A DNA stretch of 62,138 nucleotides, from assembly GCA_024762675.1 (NCBI GenBank), contig JANTGZ010000004.1, forward strand, positions 1 to 62,138. Direction: 5' to 3'. The stretch is from Thermodesulfobacteriota bacterium. GTDB taxonomy: Bacteria; Desulfobacterota; Anaeroferrophillalia; Anaeroferrophillales; Tharpellaceae. Made by a program: the position numbers and the translations under genes. How positions within the stretch are numbered: position 1 is the stretch's first letter; every line of letters begins with the position of its first letter. Positions 61,269-62,138 of this stretch are shown in pieces. Under the pieces are notes generated by a model, which searched no databases, was not told the origin of the DNA, and saw only the letters and a program-made list of their open reading frames with translations.

Positions 61269-61739
61269 CTACTGTCTCACCCGCCAGGTTCCGTCGTTGC
61301 TCTGTAGCAGGCGGACACGGTCGCCGACCCGATAGTGGTCATCCACTTCCTGGACCACGGCCATCAAACGGCCGTTATCAAGTTCTATGGTAAACTCCAG
61401 AGCGGGTTTGGTTCCCGATTGTTTTTCTATGACCGAGCCCGCCGCCGCACCGACAAGAGCTCCTGCCACAGCTGCCAGCGTACTCCCTCTTCCTGATCCG
61501 ATAGTGCTGCCGGCAACTCCGCCGGCAACTCCGCCGATAACCGTCCCGGCTCCGGAATTGGAACCCTCGATGGTTACTTCACTGAGCTCAATGATGGTTC
61601 CGTAGTAGACGCTTAAGGATCTTTGCGCCTGTCCTTGGCTATAGACCCGGCCCGATTGACTGCTGGTGCAGCCGTTTGTCAAAAGAAGTGTGCCCAGTAT
61701 GAATAAGAGTAATAGTTTAGTATGCAATTCTAATTTCAT
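61269..61739 (-). CDS. Glycine-zipper outer-membrane lipoprotein (SlyB/17 kDa-like)
   Basis: A 156-residue lipoprotein. A signal peptide with lipobox (LLLTNGCTSS) precedes a glycine-zipper segment (SGAGTVIGGVAGGVAGSTIG and a second stretch to AALVGAAAGSVIEK) that could span or insert in the outer membrane. The end is a small beta domain (FTIELDNGRLMAVVQEVDD). I chose the ATG at 61739, with GGAGG 5 nt upstream and the lipobox at the expected distance; a start at 61757 lacks this. It has a fully consensus promoter. A 130-bp copy of its 3' end lies at 58406-58535. Confidence 0.9.
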   Translation of the reverse strand: MKLELHTKLLLLFILGTLLLTNGCTSSQSGRVYSQGQAQRSLSVYYGTIIELSEVTIEGSNSGAGTVIGGVAGGVAGSTIGSGRGSTLAAVAGALVGAAAGSVIEKQSGTKPALEFTIELDNGRLMAVVQEVDDHYRVGDRVRLLQSNDGTWRVRQ

Positions 61740-61781
61740 TTTTACCTCCAGAGTCAAGTTAAATAAAACTTTATTGGTATG

Positions 61782-61810
61782 ATTATAGCTGCTGGTTTGG
61801 TGATTGTCAA
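61782..61810 (-). promoter_or_regulatory. Consensus sigma-70 promoter of the lipoprotein gene
   Basis: On the minus strand TTGACA (61805-61810) and TATAAT (61782-61787), both exact, are separated by exactly 17 nt. The start codon is about 43 nt downstream of the -10 box. Confidence 0.9.
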
Positions 61811-62138
61811 ATATAGTTATATGCTTTCCCGATTACGCACCTCTTCTTCAACATTTACCACCTTATGAATTCCAAACCAGCTTTTTGACTGCAAGAAAAC
61901 TAATAGTATAGCTTTAGTAGACATTACACTGTGCCGATATTAATATCAAGTAAAAACCAACTTAATTACTCAGCTTCAGGTGTTCAGGTGGTTTCTCTCC
62001 ACTTCTTAAGCTCAATTTCTGTTTTTCCAGCGCTCATTTCACCCAAATTGCTAAACTCGCGCTAAGGCGCTCAAACAACAGCAATTTTAATGGGCTCTAT
62101 TCGCTGGGAAAAACGACGAAATTTCGCGAGACGTTACG
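61811..62138. other. AT-rich end region without a recognised gene
   Basis: No convincing ORF is seen. A short hairpin (GCGC TAAG GCGC, around 62057-62068) lies within a sequence (about 61990-62120) that has the look of a dispersed intergenic repeat. The window ends within it, so a gene starting beyond the edge cannot be excluded. Confidence 0.4.

Noticed and set aside
1-62138. CRISPR array, complete insertion sequence or prophage
   Set aside because: No regular short repeats with unique spacers, no transposase or integrase motifs, and no phage structural genes were found in any frame read.

Overview
The window looks like chromosome from a flagellated, largely anaerobic, Gram-negative bacterium of the Desulfobacterota/deltaproteobacterial type. 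This rests on gene content: a NuoEFG-less complex I cluster with MrpD-like subunits, an NfnAB transhydrogenase pair, a tungsten aldehyde:ferredoxin oxidoreductase with a polyferredoxin, an exosortase/PrsT pair, a FolD-FchA folate pair and two sigma-28-type promoters. No rRNA, CRISPR array, complete insertion sequence or prophage is visible.

Layout. 1-3.8 kb: TPR genes, one fused to a glycosyltransferase-like domain, then an AAA/DUF4143 ATPase with an unusual palindromic promoter. 3.9-8.8 kb, minus strand: folD and fchA, a Ca2+/cation antiporter, and ribosomal protein S1 with long acidic tails. 9.1-12.9 kb: exosortase-EpsI fusion and a PrsT-like TPR lipoprotein. 13-13.8 kb: decayed DNA with an Mrr-like endonuclease remnant. 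13.8-17.4 kb: pepN and gloB. 17.6-27.0 kb is a translation block: tRNA-Leu, cysS, tRNA-Val, thrS-infC-rpmI-rplT-pheS-pheT-ihfA-merR and tRNA-Pro; infC appears to start with AUA. 27-29.3 kb: Tle1/DUF2235-like hydrolase, two small genes missed by length cut-offs (one a YjfB-like motility protein behind a sigma-28-type promoter) and a YbaK deacylase. 29.5-31.8 kb: nfnAB. 32-35 kb: a PhnD-type binding protein and a chemoreceptor behind a second sigma-28-type promoter.

35.3-47.0 kb: nuoABCDHIJK, an MrpD-like subunit, a small membrane protein, a NuoL/MrpD-like subunit, nuoM and nuoN. Four antiporter-type subunits are present and the NADH module is absent, so the likely electron donor is ferredoxin or another low-potential carrier. 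NfnAB, AOR and this complex would connect through the ferredoxin/NAD(P)H pool. 47.2-51.9 kb: an AMIN-type amidase, a TrpB-like enzyme and an M23 peptidase. 51.9-56.7 kb, minus strand: acyl-CoA ligase, polyferredoxin, AOR and a fatty-acid-hydroxylase-family membrane enzyme, together suggesting aldehyde/fatty-acid handling. 57-58.3 kb: a membrane-anchored TAXI-type binding protein.

58.3-61.8 kb is a scrap region: a 130-bp duplicate of a lipoprotein 3' end, a frameshifted K+-channel remnant, a second DUF4143 ATPase, a truncated DUF2950 gene and the intact glycine-zipper lipoprotein with a consensus promoter. The final 330 bp holds no gene I recognise.

All assignments come from reading motifs and gene order by eye; no database search was run.
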